Source: an uncultured Polaribacter sp. (GTDB taxonomy: Bacteria; Bacteroidota; Bacteroidia; Flavobacteriales; Flavobacteriaceae). Taken from it: a DNA stretch of 46,443 nucleotides. Of this stretch, positions 44,441 through 46,443 are shown in pieces. The translations under genes were made by a program, and so were the position numbers. The notes below the pieces were generated by a model. That model was not told the origin of the DNA. It was given only the letters and a program-made list of their open reading frames with translations, and ran no database searches. Each line of letters starts with the position of its first letter. Positions within the stretch are counted from its first letter, which is position 1. Location of the stretch: NCBI GenBank assembly GCA_913061165.1, contig CAJXTJ010000006.1, positions 1-46,443 on the forward strand, read 5' to 3'.

Positions 44441-46219
44441 TTATCCTTCGCAACTTGCACAATCTTTCTTTTGTTTAAATTTTTGTGCTGCATTCATACT
44501 GTGTTGGTAATACATAGATTTTACACCTAATTTCCAAGCCGTAATATATACATCGTTTACTTCTTTAATTGGCATATCTGGATGTACCATAATATTTATA
44601 GATTGCCCTTGGTCTATGTGCGTTTGTCTATTTGCTGCTTGATACACAATTACTTTTTGATCTATTTCTGAATACGTTTTAAATACGTCTTTCTCTGCTT
44701 CTGTTAAGATACTCAAGTGCTGCACAGAACCATCATTGTCTCGAATGCTCTTCCAAACATCTGAAGTACTTTGTCCTTTTTCTTCTAATAATTTTTCTAA
44801 AACCGGATTTCTAATGGTTGTTTTAATTTTTGCAATATCTTTTACATAAATATTAGACCAAATTGGCTCGATACCCTGTGATACTTGTCCTAAAATAAAG
44901 GCAGATGATGTTGTAGGTGCTACTGCATTTAAAGTGGTATTACGTCTACCGTACCCTTTTAACACTTTTGGTTCCCCATACATTTTTGCCATTTCTTCTG
45001 AGGCTTTGTATGATTTCTCTTTAATAACCTTAAAAATCTCGGTATTTAAATTGTATGCTTCTTGACTGTCAAATGCCAACATTTTAGATTGCAATAAAGA
45101 ATGCCAACCCAAAGCTCCTAAGCCTAAAGCTCTGTTTTCTTTTGCAAAACTGTAGGCTTTTTCCATAAAACGAAATGTAAACTGATCGTCTCTATCTGGA
45201 GAATCTTTAAACACTTCTAATTTAGTAATAAACTCTTGCATTACTGCATCTAAAAAGAAAGCTAAAGTTTCTACTGCATCTGTATCTTTCCACTCCTCAT
45301 AATGCACCAAGTTAATTGATGATAAACAGCATACAAAAGACCAATCTTCATTAGAAGGCAGCATAATTTCTGTACACAAATTACTTGCATAAATTTCGTG
45401 GTTTTTGTCTTTATAAACATCTACCGTTCCATTGTTTGCATTGTCTCTAAATAAAATATAAGGATACCCTATCTCTCCTCTTCTTTGTAAAATTTTTGCC
45501 CAAATACTTCTCTTTTCGGTATCTCCAGCAATCATTTCTTCCATCCATTGGTCACTTACCGTAACACCATGGGTTAATTCTTGTATTGGGTTTCCTTCCG
45601 TTCCTATTTCTAAAAATTCTTTAATATCTTTATGATCAACTGGTAAATATGGAGAAAAACGTCCACGTCTTACAGAACCTTGACTTACAACATCCACCAT
45701 TTTTTCAAACAACTGCATGATGTGCACAGAACCAGATGATGACCCATTGTTTTTTACATCTGCACCTCTTTCACGAAGTTTTCCAAAGTAACCAGAAGTA
45801 CCTCCTCCTAGTTTAGACATCATACCTACTTCAGATTGCGAGTATAAAATGTCTCCCATATCATCTGCTACATGCGAACCAAAACAGCTAATTGGCAACC
45901 CTCTTTTCTTTCCAAAATTAGACCAAACTGGTGACGATAAAGAAAAATAACCTGCAGCCATATACTTGTAAAACTTATCTGAAAATCCTTTAATTTTCAA
46001 GATGCGTTCTGCATTGTCTGCTATCTCACGTATTCTCTCTTCTGGTGTTGTATCTCCTGTTAAATAACCAGACTCTAAAAATTTGCGACTATTTTCTGTT
46101 AGCCAGGTAATTTCTGGTTCTTTTTGTTTTTCGAGAATTTCTTTTCTTGCAGTATTTGCTGCTTGAATTAATTGTTCGTGCTCTGTAAGGTGGGTAGTCT
46201 TAGATTCAGTTTGGTTCAT
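44441..46219 (-). CDS. nrdA: Class I ribonucleoside-diphosphate reductase alpha subunit lacking an ATP cone
   Basis: 'SSPVWSNFGKKRGLPISCFGSHV', 'NLCTEIMLPS', C-terminal CASC; 592 aa without N-terminal ATP-cone. Confidence 0.95.
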   Translation of the reverse strand: MNQTESKTTHLTEHEQLIQAANTARKEILEKQKEPEITWLTENSRKFLESGYLTGDTTPEERIREIADNAERILKIKGFSDKFYKYMAAGYFSLSSPVWSNFGKKRGLPISCFGSHVADDMGDILYSQSEVGMMSKLGGGTSGYFGKLRERGADVKNNGSSSGSVHIMQLFEKMVDVVSQGSVRRGRFSPYLPVDHKDIKEFLEIGTEGNPIQELTHGVTVSDQWMEEMIAGDTEKRSIWAKILQRRGEIGYPYILFRDNANNGTVDVYKDKNHEIYASNLCTEIMLPSNEDWSFVCCLSSINLVHYEEWKDTDAVETLAFFLDAVMQEFITKLEVFKDSPDRDDQFTFRFMEKAYSFAKENRALGLGALGWHSLLQSKMLAFDSQEAYNLNTEIFKVIKEKSYKASEEMAKMYGEPKVLKGYGRRNTTLNAVAPTTSSAFILGQVSQGIEPIWSNIYVKDIAKIKTTIRNPVLEKLLEEKGQSTSDVWKSIRDNDGSVQHLSILTEAEKDVFKTYSEIDQKVIVYQAANRQTHIDQGQSINIMVHPDMPIKEVNDVYITAWKLGVKSMYYQHSMNAAQKFKQKKDCASCEG

Positions 46220-46223
46220 AGAT

Positions 46224-46414
46224 TTAAAATAAGTCGTCGCTAGTTATACTTTTAGTTCTTTTGCTGTAATTAATAGATCTTTTTACAAAGAAATCTCCGT
46301 GTTTGGTTCCAATAATTTCATCATCAAACCAATCTGTTTCAGATAATAAAACGGCATCAATTTCAAATATTTTTGTAATACCAATGCTTGACAATGAGTT
46401 GTTAAATCTATTTT
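46224..46414 (-). CDS. nrdB: Ribonucleotide reductase beta subunit, C-terminal fragment (cut by contig end; absent from the ORF track)
   Basis: Minus-strand translation ...FEIDAVLLSETDWFDDEIIGTKHGDFFVKRSINYSKRTKSITSDDLF*. Confidence 0.8.
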
Positions 46415-46443
46415 CTGTCTCTTATACACATCTGACGCTGCCG
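46415..46443 (+). other. Nextera/Tn5 i5 adapter remnant (sequencing artefact)
   Basis: CTGTCTCTTATACACATCTGACGCTGCCG = reverse complement of the Nextera read-1 transposase adapter. Confidence 0.98.

Noticed and set aside
1-46443. tRNA/rRNA genes, CRISPR arrays, intact transposons or prophage modules
   Set aside because: None recognised on reading either strand; short or degenerate elements could be missed without a covariance-model search

Overview
AT-rich bacterial chromosomal fragment, most likely from a marine Flavobacteriaceae (Polaribacter-like: TAnnTTTG promoter elements, TonB receptors, ATP-cone-less NrdA, FeoAB, DUF2911, DUF2975/XRE pair). Both ends are Illumina Nextera/Tn5 adapter sequence (1-50 and 46415-46443), so the window is a complete contig with uncleaned ends and the first ORF has an adapter-encoded N-terminus. 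Most content is housekeeping: uvrC, lspA, ileS, leuS, feoAB, rseP, dxs, dgt, tadA, nrdA/nrdB. The most interesting region is 2.7-11.5 kb. It holds a duplicated beta-helix lipoprotein, a large TonB-dependent receptor, a phosphate-selective-porin-family protein and a PiT phosphate transporter with a PhoU-like tail. Several promoters there carry 11-nt-periodic NTAAY direct repeats (Pho-box-like) in fixed phase with a TTTG -7 element. One of them drives no gene but is followed by a perfect terminator, making it a candidate small RNA. Other unusual items: a DUF559 (Vsr/PD-(D/E)XK-like) domain inserted in the LeuRS editing region; a MocR-type regulator whose PLP-binding Lys and Arg are both Gln, divergent from a TonB receptor; a missed FeoB-coupled Cys-rich miniprotein; AraC-type 21-bp-spaced direct repeats; and a probable frameshifted Cys-rich tail on an HMA protein. 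All assignments are by reading motifs; no database search was run.
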